DNA of 64,000 bases. Source: Iningainema tapete BLCC-T55 (GTDB lineage: Bacteria; Cyanobacteriota; Cyanobacteriia; Cyanobacteriales; Nostocaceae). Both the position numbers and the translations under genes were made by a program. Of this stretch, positions 1-8,235 are shown piece after piece; the stretch's first letter is position 1, and each line of letters begins with the position of its first letter. Location of the stretch: assembly GCF_014698965.1 (NCBI RefSeq), contig NZ_JACXAE010000075.1:1-64000 (forward strand). Reading direction: 5' to 3'. The notes under the pieces are model-generated. The model was not told the origin of the DNA. It saw only the letters and a program-made list of their open reading frames with translations, and made no database searches.

Positions 1-73
1 ACGTCGTAAGGGCTTTTCTCCACCTTCTATTCCTGCTGTTTCTTGACTCTTGTTTTTAGGGGGAAGTGAAAAG

Positions 74-304
74 TTACCTTTCAACTTCTTCCAGAGTATC
101 TAAAACTTCTAAAATTCTTTCTCTATAATCCACAAAATCGTCCATTAAAGGTACAAAAATTCCAATTTTTTTATCTGCTCTACTATATATCCAGGCAGAT
201 ATACCCTCTGCTTCTTTTATTTTATTCCATCCAGATTTTTCCAAATATGTAACTAGTTGATTTGGAGATATGTACTTGTCATTAGAGTACATCAAATTAC
301 GCAT
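74..304 (-). CDS. Small hypothetical protein, probably a truncated remnant
   Basis: A 76-residue reading frame with motifs SGWNKIKEAEG, SAWIYSR and a C-terminal ERILEVLDTLEEVER. It resembles the N-terminal part of a longer cyanobacterial protein of unknown function, as I recall that family, and ends abruptly, so it is probably truncated. Its ATG lies 5 bases past the stop of the DUF4365-like fragment on the same strand, so the two look like neighbours from one operon. No catalytic motif is visible. Function unknown; it may still be translated. Confidence 0.4.
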   Translation of the reverse strand: MRNLMYSNDKYISPNQLVTYLEKSGWNKIKEAEGISAWIYSRADKKIGIFVPLMDDFVDYRERILEVLDTLEEVER

Positions 305-309
305 TGTCT

Positions 310-441
310 TTACCTAATAGTTATGTCTACGCCTGCATTATCTAGCGCTCTACTTGCATCAGTTACAATAAGACCGCTTACAGAAGTAAGTAATTTTACA
401 TAAGCATAGCTGAATTCTTCTTTTTTTGTGTTATCGTCCAT
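310..441 (-). pseudogene. N-terminal fragment of a DUF4365-like protein
   Basis: Reading the minus strand from the ATG at 441 gives 43 residues beginning MDDNTKKEEFSYAYVKLL and continuing through TDASRALDNAGVDITI, then TAA. This matches the start of DUF4365-type proteins (…EQFSYAYV…GVDL) as I know the family, whose members are usually much longer and contain a nuclease-like fold. The core is missing, so this is most likely a decayed fragment. It is immediately upstream of the 76-residue ORF. Identification is from pattern only. Confidence 0.35.
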
Positions 442-833
442 TCAATTTAGCTAGTTTACTGATATTTTTCATTCATATAAGTTGTTAATCTTATCATTCT
501 ACGGGTCTTCAGACTTTATGGTCATCAGGTTTTTTAATAGTAAATAGCATGGAACAGGTAAAAAAAGTCGGAAATTTGTGCCAGGGTGGATTGGTGAGGT
601 ATCGGAATGAGCAACTAGCATTAAAAAAAAGCCTGTTTTCAGGATTGCTAGATATTAATACACTCCTGCCTTGTTAGGATGTAAAAGAGCTTTGACATTT
701 TCTAGTATAATTAGAGAAAAGAATATCAAAACTTTGACAAATTCTTTTACATCTCCCTCCAAACTAAGAGCGATGCTCCTTCCCTTTGGGACGCTGTGCG
801 ATCGCCGCTGAAGACAGCAGGAAATAATCAGTC
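442..833. other. Intergenic region upstream of the XRE/ImmA gene
   Basis: No convincing gene. It contains a perfect 11-base inverted repeat with arms at 678-688 (GATGTAAAAGA) and 743-753 (TCTTTTACATC), and two similar elements TTTGACAttTTCT and TTTGACAaaTTCT about 42 bases apart. These sit 80-150 bases before the regulator's ATG and could form its promoter or operator. A HIP1 octamer lies shortly before the gene. Confidence 0.4.
678..753. promoter_or_regulatory. Candidate operator: 11-bp inverted repeat before the XRE gene
   Basis: Arms at 678-688 and 743-753 are exact reverse complements separated by 54 bases of AT-rich DNA that also holds two TTTGACA elements. XRE-type regulators commonly bind such repeats to control their own gene, so autoregulation is a reasonable inference. 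No binding data can be seen here. Confidence 0.3.
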
Positions 834-1982
834 ATGAAAGAGATCATCGCTGCGAACCTAATCCGCTACCGTAAAAGTCTGGGCTTGTCTCAAGAGCAAC
901 TTGCTGCAACTACTGGGGTAACTCGCCAGAGCATAAACAACTACGAGAACGCCAAAACCTTACCAGACAGCAAGATTCTCTCTGATCTGGCTCGTGTTTT
1001 GGGCGTTACACTTGATGACTTACTCAGCTCACCAAGCGTTGGATTACCTAACTTTCGGTTCCGCGCTCATGGGACATTGGGTAAAAATGCCCAGTTTGCA
1101 GCCCAAGTGCTACGAATGCTACAAACTTACAACGCTCTAGAACAAGCCGTTGGCGATCCTCCCTACACGCCAGAAAGTACACCTTGTTATCAAGTAGAAG
1201 GCAATGAAAAACGCATTCAAGCAATTGCCGCTCAGTTTCGCCACCGTTTGGGATTGGGAGAGGCTCCCATTGCTAACCTGTTTCAAGCTGTGGAAGAAAT
1301 CGGCTTAAAAGTTTTACGCTCATCTATTCCTATTCAAGGTTTCTTTGGTCTAAGTGCCTATAGTGATACTGAGGGTGCTTTCGTCTTGGTAAACACCTAT
1401 AACATCACAATTGAACGTCAATTGTTTACACTGGCACAGGAGATTGGACACCTGATCTTCCACCGAGTTGAGTACCAAGACAACGCCACTTGCTTCAACT
1501 CTGGAAACCAGAGCAACGCAGTGGCTCCTCTAATTGAGGAAGGAACCAAAGAAGAAGAAAAAGCACTTAATAACGTTGCTGATTACTTCGCATCTCATCT
1601 ACTTGTTCCCCAAACTGAATTTGAGCGGATGTATGCTTACGTTCAGGATATTGTTAAACTCAAGCGGCATTTTCGAGTAAGTTACCAAGTCATCTTGAAC
1701 CGTTTAGCATCAATGGGAATTATTGATTACGAAAAAGAGAAAGCTAAAATTTGTGCAATTTATAAAAAGCGTTCAGGAGGTGTATCTATTCACGAGGTAA
1801 TGGAATTACCACCAGCCCTTGAAGCCCTTGAATTTCCAGAAAATGAACGGTATGAGTTTTTGATTTGGAATGCCTTAAAATTGGGCAAAATTTCCGAAAT
1901 GAAGGCTGCGGAACTTCTTAATCTAACCGTTGAACATCTGCGGGTGCGTCGTCTTGAAAATGAGGTTTATGCAGTCGCTTAA
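834..1982 (+). CDS. XRE-family regulator with ImmA/IrrE-type metallopeptidase-like domain
   Basis: A 382-residue protein. Residues 4-65 form a Cro/CI-type helix-turn-helix (LGLSQEQLAATTGVTRQSI). Residues about 130-310 resemble the ImmA/IrrE (COG2856) zinc peptidase domain that in phages and conjugative elements degrades a repressor. The usual HExxH zinc motif is QEIGH at residues 202-206: codon 202 (1437-1439) is CAG instead of a His codon, so the first zinc ligand is gone, while a later His (HLIFH) remains. The C-terminal 70 residues are a second helical region. The gene overlaps a short PIN-domain remnant at its 3' end. It is likely a DNA-binding regulator with impaired protease activity. 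The fold assignment is strong; loss of activity is inferred. Confidence 0.8.
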   Translation: MKEIIAANLIRYRKSLGLSQEQLAATTGVTRQSINNYENAKTLPDSKILSDLARVLGVTLDDLLSSPSVGLPNFRFRAHGTLGKNAQFAAQVLRMLQTYNALEQAVGDPPYTPESTPCYQVEGNEKRIQAIAAQFRHRLGLGEAPIANLFQAVEEIGLKVLRSSIPIQGFFGLSAYSDTEGAFVLVNTYNITIERQLFTLAQEIGHLIFHRVEYQDNATCFNSGNQSNAVAPLIEEGTKEEEKALNNVADYFASHLLVPQTEFERMYAYVQDIVKLKRHFRVSYQVILNRLASMGIIDYEKEKAKICAIYKKRSGGVSIHEVMELPPALEALEFPENERYEFLIWNALKLGKISEMKAAELLNLTVEHLRVRRLENEVYAVA

Positions 1983-2058
1983 TGGAACAATTCTTGACGC
2001 AACCGCACTCATTGATTTTTGTTGGCTGAATGAATGGGGGTGGCTACAACAGCACTGA
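1969..2058 (+). pseudogene. N-terminal remnant of a PIN-domain-like protein
   Basis: An ATG at 1969, inside the last codons of the XRE/ImmA gene, opens a different frame of 29 codons reading MQSLNGTILDATALIDFCWL and then ENWGWLQQH-like sequence before TGA at 2056. The ILDATALID motif is the first strand and first acidic residue of PIN-type nucleases. Such a protein is often the overlapping partner gene of XRE-ImmA regulators in cyanobacteria, as I recall. The rest of the domain is absent, so the toxin-like partner has been lost. Confidence 0.45.
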
Positions 2059-2104
2059 GTGCGTATACTTTTGCTCAAATGGCAATTTCTCCCGCTATGA
2101 CCTC

Positions 2105-3031
2105 TTATTGTTTCTCCAATTGCTCAAGCAAATCTGCAATATTTTGCAATTGAACTTCATACTGCTCAATTCGCTGTGAAAGCTCGTATTTAGCTTCCGA
2201 ATCAGTTTTAATAGTCCATTCTTTCTTCAACCATTTCAACTTCTTACGAATCTCCTCATACTCTTCTTCTAAGTCTTCACGTTTTTCTTGGACACGTCGC
2301 TTGGAGGGCAGTGTTTGAGTTGCACCATCAAGTAAATTAGTACCTAACGCAGAAGAACCATTTTGCGTAGAAATAGAATTTGATTCTGACTTTTTATAGA
2401 GAACAGGAGTCAAATGCTCAGGCAAGCCCGCTATTTGAATTGCTGTACAACCCAGATTATAAGCAAACTCCATTGATCGACCAGCTCCTAACGCATCATA
2501 AAATCCCAGAGCAAATTCTAGAGCTGCTTCATCGGTAATAGATTGCTTCATCCCAATCACATAAGAAATGTGTTGTGCAATGACCTTCGCTTGTTCCTCT
2601 GTGTAACAACCATTCAACAAAACACACTTCACTTGATCCGAAAATAACTTAAACAAATCTGCAAGGGCATTGGTAGGAATAAGACGAACTTGCCCAGTCT
2701 CATCTTGAAATGCTAATCCTTCTTCTTCCTGCTTAAATTTTGCTTCTGCAAAGGTACTAGACTCCGGAGCCATCTTTCTCTGGCTTTCTAATACCCCATT
2801 CTGTTTGCGTTGTCCGGCGAAATGGACGATTTGAGAATTGCATTCTAGAAGGGCGAGTCGAATATCTCTAGGACGTACCGCCCATCGTTGTTCAAATTTG
2901 AAGTGATCGCGATGTTGTGCTCTTAGTAACCCTTCACTAATATCTCGCGCTTCCTGCTCTAAACGCGATTGAGAAGTTTCTAATGGATTTGCTGCTAAAA
3001 ATAAAATAGTCAGAGCAGATGAGTCAACCAT
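2105..3031 (-). CDS. CHAT/caspase-like protein with degraded active site and C-terminal coiled coil
   Basis: A 308-residue paralogue of the CHAT protein encoded at 9252-9833. Shared landmarks are TILFLAANP near the start, AVRPRDI, LLNGCYTE (Cys142) and EHLTPVLYKK. The catalytic His motif HFSGHG of the paralogue is HFAGQR here (Gln74), followed by an insertion of about 30 residues (75-103), so the Cys-His dyad is broken. Residues about 243-308 form a charged coiled coil (EDLEEEYEEIRKKLKWLKKE) nearly identical to the N-terminus of the protein at 8220-9242. It probably acts as a non-proteolytic decoy, adaptor or regulator of the neighbouring system. It lies 43 bases after the membrane-protein gene on the same strand. 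Confidence 0.75.
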   Translation of the reverse strand: MVDSSALTILFLAANPLETSQSRLEQEARDISEGLLRAQHRDHFKFEQRWAVRPRDIRLALLECNSQIVHFAGQRKQNGVLESQRKMAPESSTFAEAKFKQEEEGLAFQDETGQVRLIPTNALADLFKLFSDQVKCVLLNGCYTEEQAKVIAQHISYVIGMKQSITDEAALEFALGFYDALGAGRSMEFAYNLGCTAIQIAGLPEHLTPVLYKKSESNSISTQNGSSALGTNLLDGATQTLPSKRRVQEKREDLEEEYEEIRKKLKWLKKEWTIKTDSEAKYELSQRIEQYEVQLQNIADLLEQLEKQ

Positions 3032-3074
3032 ATTTATATCATAAGTTTCAGCTTAAAAAGATTTACTTCTTCTA

Positions 3075-3785
3075 TTAACGTTTTTGAAAATCTAAGTTAA
3101 GAAAGAGCAAAACTCCACTAATTACTACTCCAAGACTAACTAAGTTCGCTAGTGTAATGGAAAGAACACTAATTAATATTGGAGAGTTTGCAATAACACT
3201 ACTTAGAATTTTATTCATAATTGCCTGTAAGCCGACAACAGTTATAAAACTTAATAAGTTCAAGAAAAACACCCTCCACCAATTTCCTTTAACTAGGGAT
3301 CTGCTATATTGAAACGCTGCTTTACCTCTTTGATCTCGGAGAATAAGAGCATTAGCATAATAACCATTGTTTACAATATAAATAATACCTGGAACAATTA
3401 GCAACAAACATCGTAAAAAATAAATGATACCACATCTTATATTCAAACCGATTAAAGGTAAAATACGATGCAAAATTCGCTTAAATACAATTTTAAGTTG
3501 AGGTTTCTCCGCCATGACGAACCTTTCTGTAAGAATAGCAAGAGCAGTAGTGTAGAATGGAAGCACAAGTATAAGAAAAAACAGAAATATGGAATAATAT
3601 AAAATTAATAAACTAAGATTGAAAAGGGCGTATGGCGCAATAATATTTATAATGATTACGAAAGGCAAGTACGTGCATAGAAGGCTAACAAAAATTCGGA
3701 AATTATTTAGATATAAATCGAAACCCATTGCTATTAATTCAAACAATCCAAGTTTTTTATTCTGAAGATCATAAAGGATACTCAT
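3075..3785 (-). CDS. Polytopic membrane protein of unknown function
   Basis: A 236-residue protein with about six hydrophobic helices (for example FRIFVSLLCTYLPFVIIINI, LLILYYSIFLFFLILVLP, CLLLIVPGIIYIV). The layout, with NNGYYANALILRD and a KAAFQYSRSLVKGNWWRVF loop, resembles YciC/DUF975-like or glycerophosphodiester phosphodiesterase membrane-domain proteins, though no family can be fixed by eye. It sits between the FGE-domain gene and the CHAT-coiled-coil gene on the same strand, so it may be a membrane component of that cluster. It carries no soluble enzyme domain. Confidence 0.6.
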   Translation of the reverse strand: MSILYDLQNKKLGLFELIAMGFDLYLNNFRIFVSLLCTYLPFVIIINIIAPYALFNLSLLILYYSIFLFFLILVLPFYTTALAILTERFVMAEKPQLKIVFKRILHRILPLIGLNIRCGIIYFLRCLLLIVPGIIYIVNNGYYANALILRDQRGKAAFQYSRSLVKGNWWRVFFLNLLSFITVVGLQAIMNKILSSVIANSPILISVLSITLANLVSLGVVISGVLLFLNLDFQKR

Positions 3786-3850
3786 AGAGCATATTCTCTC
3801 ATCGTCAATATAGCCTTAGCAATAGTATAAAAGTTTTGCTTAATGTTAAC

Positions 3851-3868
3851 AGTACCCATTAGGGTACT
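3851..3868 (-). terminator. Short hairpin between FGE-domain gene and membrane-protein gene
   Basis: AGTACCC and GGGTACT form a perfect 7-bp stem with a 4-base loop. No long U tract follows on the minus strand, so it may be an attenuator or operator rather than a strong terminator. Confidence 0.25.
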
Positions 3869-3934
3869 TCTGAATAAAAATTTACAAAGTTTTAGTTTAT
3901 AAACGGTAATAAAAGATGCTTAATCTTTACAAAA

Positions 3935-5578
3935 TCATTTGAGATATGCTTCGTGTAATGATACTGCTACCCGAAAGCCAATCGTAAGCACTTTGTTACC
4001 AGGAGGAATACCGTTACGATAGGCAGAACGACATATACTAGGTTCATTTATCCAGGAACCACCCCGTATAACTCTAGGTGAAACTCGGTTGTTGGTAATT
4101 CGGACACTTCCGTTTTCTGGTGCATTTGTGTAGTCGTCATACCAATGGTCAGCACACCATTCCCACACGTTGCCATGCATCTCATCTAGCCCGAAAGCAT
4201 TAGCTGCGCTATGGGAACCTACTTCACTGGTTTGTTTGCTTGCTTGCCCTTTTGGACCAGAACGATATCGTTTGCTTCCATCATAACTGGCAAGTTGAGG
4301 AGAAATAGTATCGCCAAAGTAAAATGGGGTTTCTGTCCCTGCTCGACAAGCATATTCCCACTCTGCTTCGCTGGGTAAACGATAGGGCTTCCCGGTCTGC
4401 AACTGCAAGCGCTCGCAAAACTCGATCGCCTCAAACCAGGTAATGTGTTCTACAGGTAAATTATCACCTTTAAAAGAAGAGGGATCGGGATTCAGTTCAA
4501 TCCGGACTTTGGTAGTCTTGGCAATTGCCCGCCATTGGGCTTGCGTCACAGGAAAACGGCTCATAAAGAAGGACGAAATGGAAACCGGGTGTTGAGGGCG
4601 TTCGCGATAGTCTCCCTCCTTATTTGCAGTTCCCATCCAGTAGTTGCCCTCTGGTATACGCACTATTTCTAGCGTAACCTGTCCCTCTAACCTCTCATAA
4701 AACAGCGTTGCTTGTTGTTCGCTTCGATCAATTACCCACCGCAATCCCAAGCGCATAAAGCGGGGTTGACAAATCAGTTTAACTGTCTCAAATCTAAATG
4801 ACTTTAGAGAAGGGGCTTTGGATACAATTGGGCTGATATTCCAATTAGCGTCTTGAAACTCAGGAATGGGTAAGGTGACTCCTGCTACAACTATTCGATT
4901 ATGATGAGCTGGCAAGGATTTTAGGGTTGATTCTGCTTGAATATGATTGCCACGAGCCAGTTCGCGCATCCCCTGAAGATAAGTTAAAAGGGATTCAAAA
5001 TGAGCCTTACGCAAAGGAGTTGCTATCGTTTCCGTTAACGATGTCATCCGGAGCCATTCAGTTTTTTCACTGAGCTTTAATTCGGTAAGCTTGGTAGCTA
5101 AATCATGGGCGACAGCTTCAGGATAAACATAAGCAAGTGCCGTCCAACGTTGAGCCTGAGCTAGAGTTTGTGTCGATGGTTTAGAGTGATTCAACTCTCG
5201 CTGTACGTAGGACAGCAAAAAATGGGCTAATTCCTCAACACGCTTCTGACCGAAGCTAGGATGATGAATCATTTGGTCTAGTAGGTAATTGCGTAAATCG
5301 GCATCCATCTCATATAGCTCATATCCTACCTCTTTGCAGAGCGGAGAGAGTAGCAAATCTGCCACTGCGATCCACGGCACCTTCAAGTCCTGGTTTTTGA
5401 TGTCCATCTGAAAAGTTGCCCATATACAGTAGGTCAAATGTGGCGTGAGGGCGATTGGCAAAGCAGCATGGTAGACCAGATACACATGGGCTTCAGTAAA
5501 TTGTCTCTGGAATGATGCGATCGTCTGCTCGATTTCGTGAGAGCGATTTTCCGGCAGTAAAGCACTATAATTATTCAT
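3935..5578 (-). CDS. vWA-MoxR-associated protein with C-terminal FGE/sulfatase-modifying-factor domain
   Basis: I place the start at the ATG at 5578 (MNNYSALLPENR), one base after the TAA of the vWA gene. The longer frame to 5626 would overlap that gene by 47 bases. The N-terminal 300 residues are a helical region of unknown function, probably the variable third component of a MoxR-vWA system. The last 240 residues are an FGE/SUMF1 fold: VRIPEGNYWMGT, PVTQAQWRAIA, PYRLPSEAEWEYACRAGT, GLDEMHGNVWEWCADHW, RVIRGGSW, GFRVAVS. True formylglycine-generating enzymes need a Cys pair after RGGSW. Here that stretch reads INEPSICRSAYR, with a single Cys, so ligand binding or a structural role is likelier than catalysis. 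Translation is probably coupled to the vWA gene. Confidence 0.75.
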   Translation of the reverse strand: MNNYSALLPENRSHEIEQTIASFQRQFTEAHVYLVYHAALPIALTPHLTYCIWATFQMDIKNQDLKVPWIAVADLLLSPLCKEVGYELYEMDADLRNYLLDQMIHHPSFGQKRVEELAHFLLSYVQRELNHSKPSTQTLAQAQRWTALAYVYPEAVAHDLATKLTELKLSEKTEWLRMTSLTETIATPLRKAHFESLLTYLQGMRELARGNHIQAESTLKSLPAHHNRIVVAGVTLPIPEFQDANWNISPIVSKAPSLKSFRFETVKLICQPRFMRLGLRWVIDRSEQQATLFYERLEGQVTLEIVRIPEGNYWMGTANKEGDYRERPQHPVSISSFFMSRFPVTQAQWRAIAKTTKVRIELNPDPSSFKGDNLPVEHITWFEAIEFCERLQLQTGKPYRLPSEAEWEYACRAGTETPFYFGDTISPQLASYDGSKRYRSGPKGQASKQTSEVGSHSAANAFGLDEMHGNVWEWCADHWYDDYTNAPENGSVRITNNRVSPRVIRGGSWINEPSICRSAYRNGIPPGNKVLTIGFRVAVSLHEAYLK

Positions 5579-5579
5579 A

Positions 5580-7289
5580 TTAGCGCAATGAATCCCCCAA
5601 CGGTTGATGCCGTCCGCGTAGGACATTGATCGCTTTGTAAAATTCCTGACGATTCACCTCAAACATGGGAACTAAAGCAGCAATGTCATGGGCGGTTGTA
5701 TTTTCCCATCGTTGGCGAGGAACTGGATTTAGCCAAGCAGTATAGCGTACATACTGCCCTAACTCCTTTAAAAAGAATTTTGTCAACCGCCGTCGCCTAG
5801 AACTAAATCCACCACGGGCTGCCCCGGCATCGCTGAAAATCAAGCAAACTGTCTTTGATGGCGGCAAATTCGATAAACAATCATCGATTGAAACTGCATT
5901 TAAATGATAGCGATCGCGATACAGATATTCATCCGGACAGTTGTGAAAGTAGTAGACCCGAACTCGGCTGAAGCGCCCCCCTCGAGATGCGGTATCTGCC
6001 AACTCTTGGGAAAGGTGATGAAATGGAACCATTGAACCATCTTGATCAATTAGAAGCAAGAGTTCTATTCGGTTGGTACGTCGTGGAACCAACACAGGAT
6101 TGAGTAGAATCCCCTGCTGAGCAACCTTTTGAATAGTGGCTTCCAGATCTAGCTCAATAGGTGTACCTTCACGACTAAACCGACGCAGATAACGCCATCC
6201 TTGCTTTATTTGTCGATGAGTAACAGGCAAATCGTTAACGATGAGGGGGAATTCGCTTTGGTTGTCCAATAGCCTAATTGCTTTAGCAACTTCGATCTCA
6301 TCAGCCATTGTCCGAATGACTTCAGGAGAAAGCACCGTTTTGGATAAGTTAATGTTAGTCTCAGGAATGATCTCCTCATCTCTGGGTGAGGCTGTCTGTC
6401 GAATTTTCCACATCCTCCAAGCAACAAGTAGCAGAACAATACAGGTAAAAATAGTTAATAGCAACTCCAAAATATCTTGATAAAGTATTTTCCTCAAATA
6501 TTCGTTATTTTGGATGATTAAAGTTGCTTTACTTCGCTCATCAAGATTAACTCCACCTTGAGGAGCAGTCAAGCACAAGTTAATAGACTTCCGAAAAAAA
6601 TCAGCTTTATCGTTGTTGAGAAGCTTGATCGGGATTGTTATTTCACCTTCGCCATCCTTAAATTCAATATTTTGGGTGGTATCCCTGATTGGAGAAGTAT
6701 CACTATCTTGGGAAGCTTCATTGGAATCGTTTGGTAAACATTTCTTCCCAACATTTAATTTTGCACTAATTACCCCATGCTTATCACCAGTGCGGGTAAT
6801 TTTGATACGTGCTACTTTTTCGCTTGTATTGACGGTGAAGACAGAATAAAAAAAAGGAAAGCTGCCGAACGCTAAATTACTTTCCTTTTTTGGCGGAGGA
6901 ATGAATTTTTTTATGATAAATAGGCTGCCAAAGGTAACAATACAGAGCGCCAATCCTAGTAGCAGGAAACGTGGGATTCGGAATTCCCGTTTCCTAGAAA
7001 TTGGTTGTACCTTTTGATTCGTTCTTAAACTAGTGTCCTCCGTTTCGTTTTGAAAATAAATTTGTTCTAGTTTATTTGGAATAATCTGATCAAAATAATC
7101 CTGAAAAATTTGCTCTTCTCGCTGGGATTTGACCCAAAGGGTACGACATAGTTGAGCTAGTGCGTCGCGATCGCGAGTACCGAACCCTGCGTGAACAGCC
7201 TGAAGAAGCAGATGATACTCTTCCAAGCCCAGCGGAAGACCTGCCTCCCTTAAACATGTGAATAATTCTAACAGTGCAGGGTCACTCAC
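5580..7289 (-). CDS. Membrane-spanning vWA-domain protein with Calx-beta-like insert
   Basis: A 569-residue protein starting at GTG, overlapping the MoxR gene by 8 bases (GTGAGTGA). Order: a helical N-terminal domain (1-75); transmembrane helix 1 (about 107-126, FLLLGLALCIVTFG); a beta-rich region (about 142-265) with Calx-beta features such as ARIKITRTGD, GEITIPIKLLNND and ATLIIQN; transmembrane helix 2 (about 272-292); a linker; then a vWA domain (about 405-560). The metal site begins DQDGS at 415-419, a variant of DxSxS. Both ends lie on the same side of the membrane with the beta domain opposite, which suggests a signal-receiving module outside and MoxR contact inside. MoxR/vWA pairs are known to work together; the sensing role is inferred. 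Confidence 0.8.
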   Translation of the reverse strand: MSDPALLELFTCLREAGLPLGLEEYHLLLQAVHAGFGTRDRDALAQLCRTLWVKSQREEQIFQDYFDQIIPNKLEQIYFQNETEDTSLRTNQKVQPISRKREFRIPRFLLLGLALCIVTFGSLFIIKKFIPPPKKESNLAFGSFPFFYSVFTVNTSEKVARIKITRTGDKHGVISAKLNVGKKCLPNDSNEASQDSDTSPIRDTTQNIEFKDGEGEITIPIKLLNNDKADFFRKSINLCLTAPQGGVNLDERSKATLIIQNNEYLRKILYQDILELLLTIFTCIVLLLVAWRMWKIRQTASPRDEEIIPETNINLSKTVLSPEVIRTMADEIEVAKAIRLLDNQSEFPLIVNDLPVTHRQIKQGWRYLRRFSREGTPIELDLEATIQKVAQQGILLNPVLVPRRTNRIELLLLIDQDGSMVPFHHLSQELADTASRGGRFSRVRVYYFHNCPDEYLYRDRYHLNAVSIDDCLSNLPPSKTVCLIFSDAGAARGGFSSRRRRLTKFFLKELGQYVRYTAWLNPVPRQRWENTTAHDIAALVPMFEVNRQEFYKAINVLRGRHQPLGDSLR

Positions 7290-8235
7290 GATCGCTACTT
7301 AACCTCAAATAATTCTTGTGGGCGTCCCAACTTTTAAGTAATACCTCTAAGTAGGGCAAGTGGGATTCTCCGGACAACTTGTTTAATACGTCTTTTAATG
7401 AATCTCTTTGCATTGCCTTAACCCAATCGAGCAACTCACTGGTACTTACATTCTTACTGAATTTACCTGATTCGCCCTCCAGAGTTTCCCGTAATTTCAT
7501 GAAACGAGAAACAGCTTTGTCTACCAGTTCCTCTGCAATATCAGGGAAACGATTTTTTACAATTTTAACAATTTCTTCGTAGCTGGGAAAATGAACGTAG
7601 AAAAATAAACACCGACGCAAAAAGGCATCAGGTAGATCTTTCTCATCGTTACTTGTGATGAAAACGATAGGTGGATTAATCGCCTTAATTTCCTTCTCCC
7701 TCCCGTTTTCTCGCACCTCCTCAATCTTGATTAGTTGCTCATCGAGTTCCAGCAATAAATCATTTGGAAAATCCATGTCCGCTTTGTCAATCTCATCGAT
7801 TAAAACCACTGTACGCTTTGGATTTGTAAAAGCTCGACCTAAAGGTCCCAAACGGATATAAGATGTTGGGTCATCAAAGCGTTTCTTTTCTTCTATGGTT
7901 AAAGAACCAGATGCCGCTAATTGGGCATCGCGCAGTCGTCCAATCGTATCATAAATATACAATCCATCTTTGGCACGACTCGTGGATTTTACATACCAAG
8001 CTTCAAAATCTAGCCCTAACTCATAGGCAACTGCAAAAGCTAATTGAGTTTTGCCGCATCCGGGTTCTCCTTTCAGTAATAATGGACGACCTAAGTAGAT
8101 CGCTAGATTCACAACATCCACTAGTTTTTGACTTGGCAAGTAAGGGTAGATGAGCTTACCTTTGTAGCTTTCTCCTGGTTTCGGTTGTTTGATGCCTGTA
8201 TATATAAGCTGCTTGGAATCTAGAGGCGTAACCAT
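7282..8235 (-). CDS. MoxR-family AAA+ ATPase
   Basis: A 317-residue AAA+ protein. Walker A is GEPGCGKT (56-63), Walker B is VVLIDEID (143-150), sensor 1 is FITSND, and the arginine-finger region is LRRCLFFY. MoxR ATPases act as chaperone-like motors together with vWA proteins, here the product of the overlapping downstream gene. Upstream it overlaps the coiled-coil/iSTAND gene by 16 bases. The tight overlaps imply a single operon and stoichiometric expression. All catalytic motifs look intact, so this should be an active ATPase and the motor of the system. Confidence 0.92.
   Translation of the reverse strand: MVTPLDSKQLIYTGIKQPKPGESYKGKLIYPYLPSQKLVDVVNLAIYLGRPLLLKGEPGCGKTQLAFAVAYELGLDFEAWYVKSTSRAKDGLYIYDTIGRLRDAQLAASGSLTIEEKKRFDDPTSYIRLGPLGRAFTNPKRTVVLIDEIDKADMDFPNDLLLELDEQLIKIEEVRENGREKEIKAINPPIVFITSNDEKDLPDAFLRRCLFFYVHFPSYEEIVKIVKNRFPDIAEELVDKAVSRFMKLRETLEGESGKFSKNVSTSELLDWVKAMQRDSLKDVLNKLSGESHLPYLEVLLKSWDAHKNYLRLSSDRE

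Noticed and set aside
6206-6849. Frames in the vWA gene in other phases
   Set aside because: Shadows of a well-supported gene on the minus strand.
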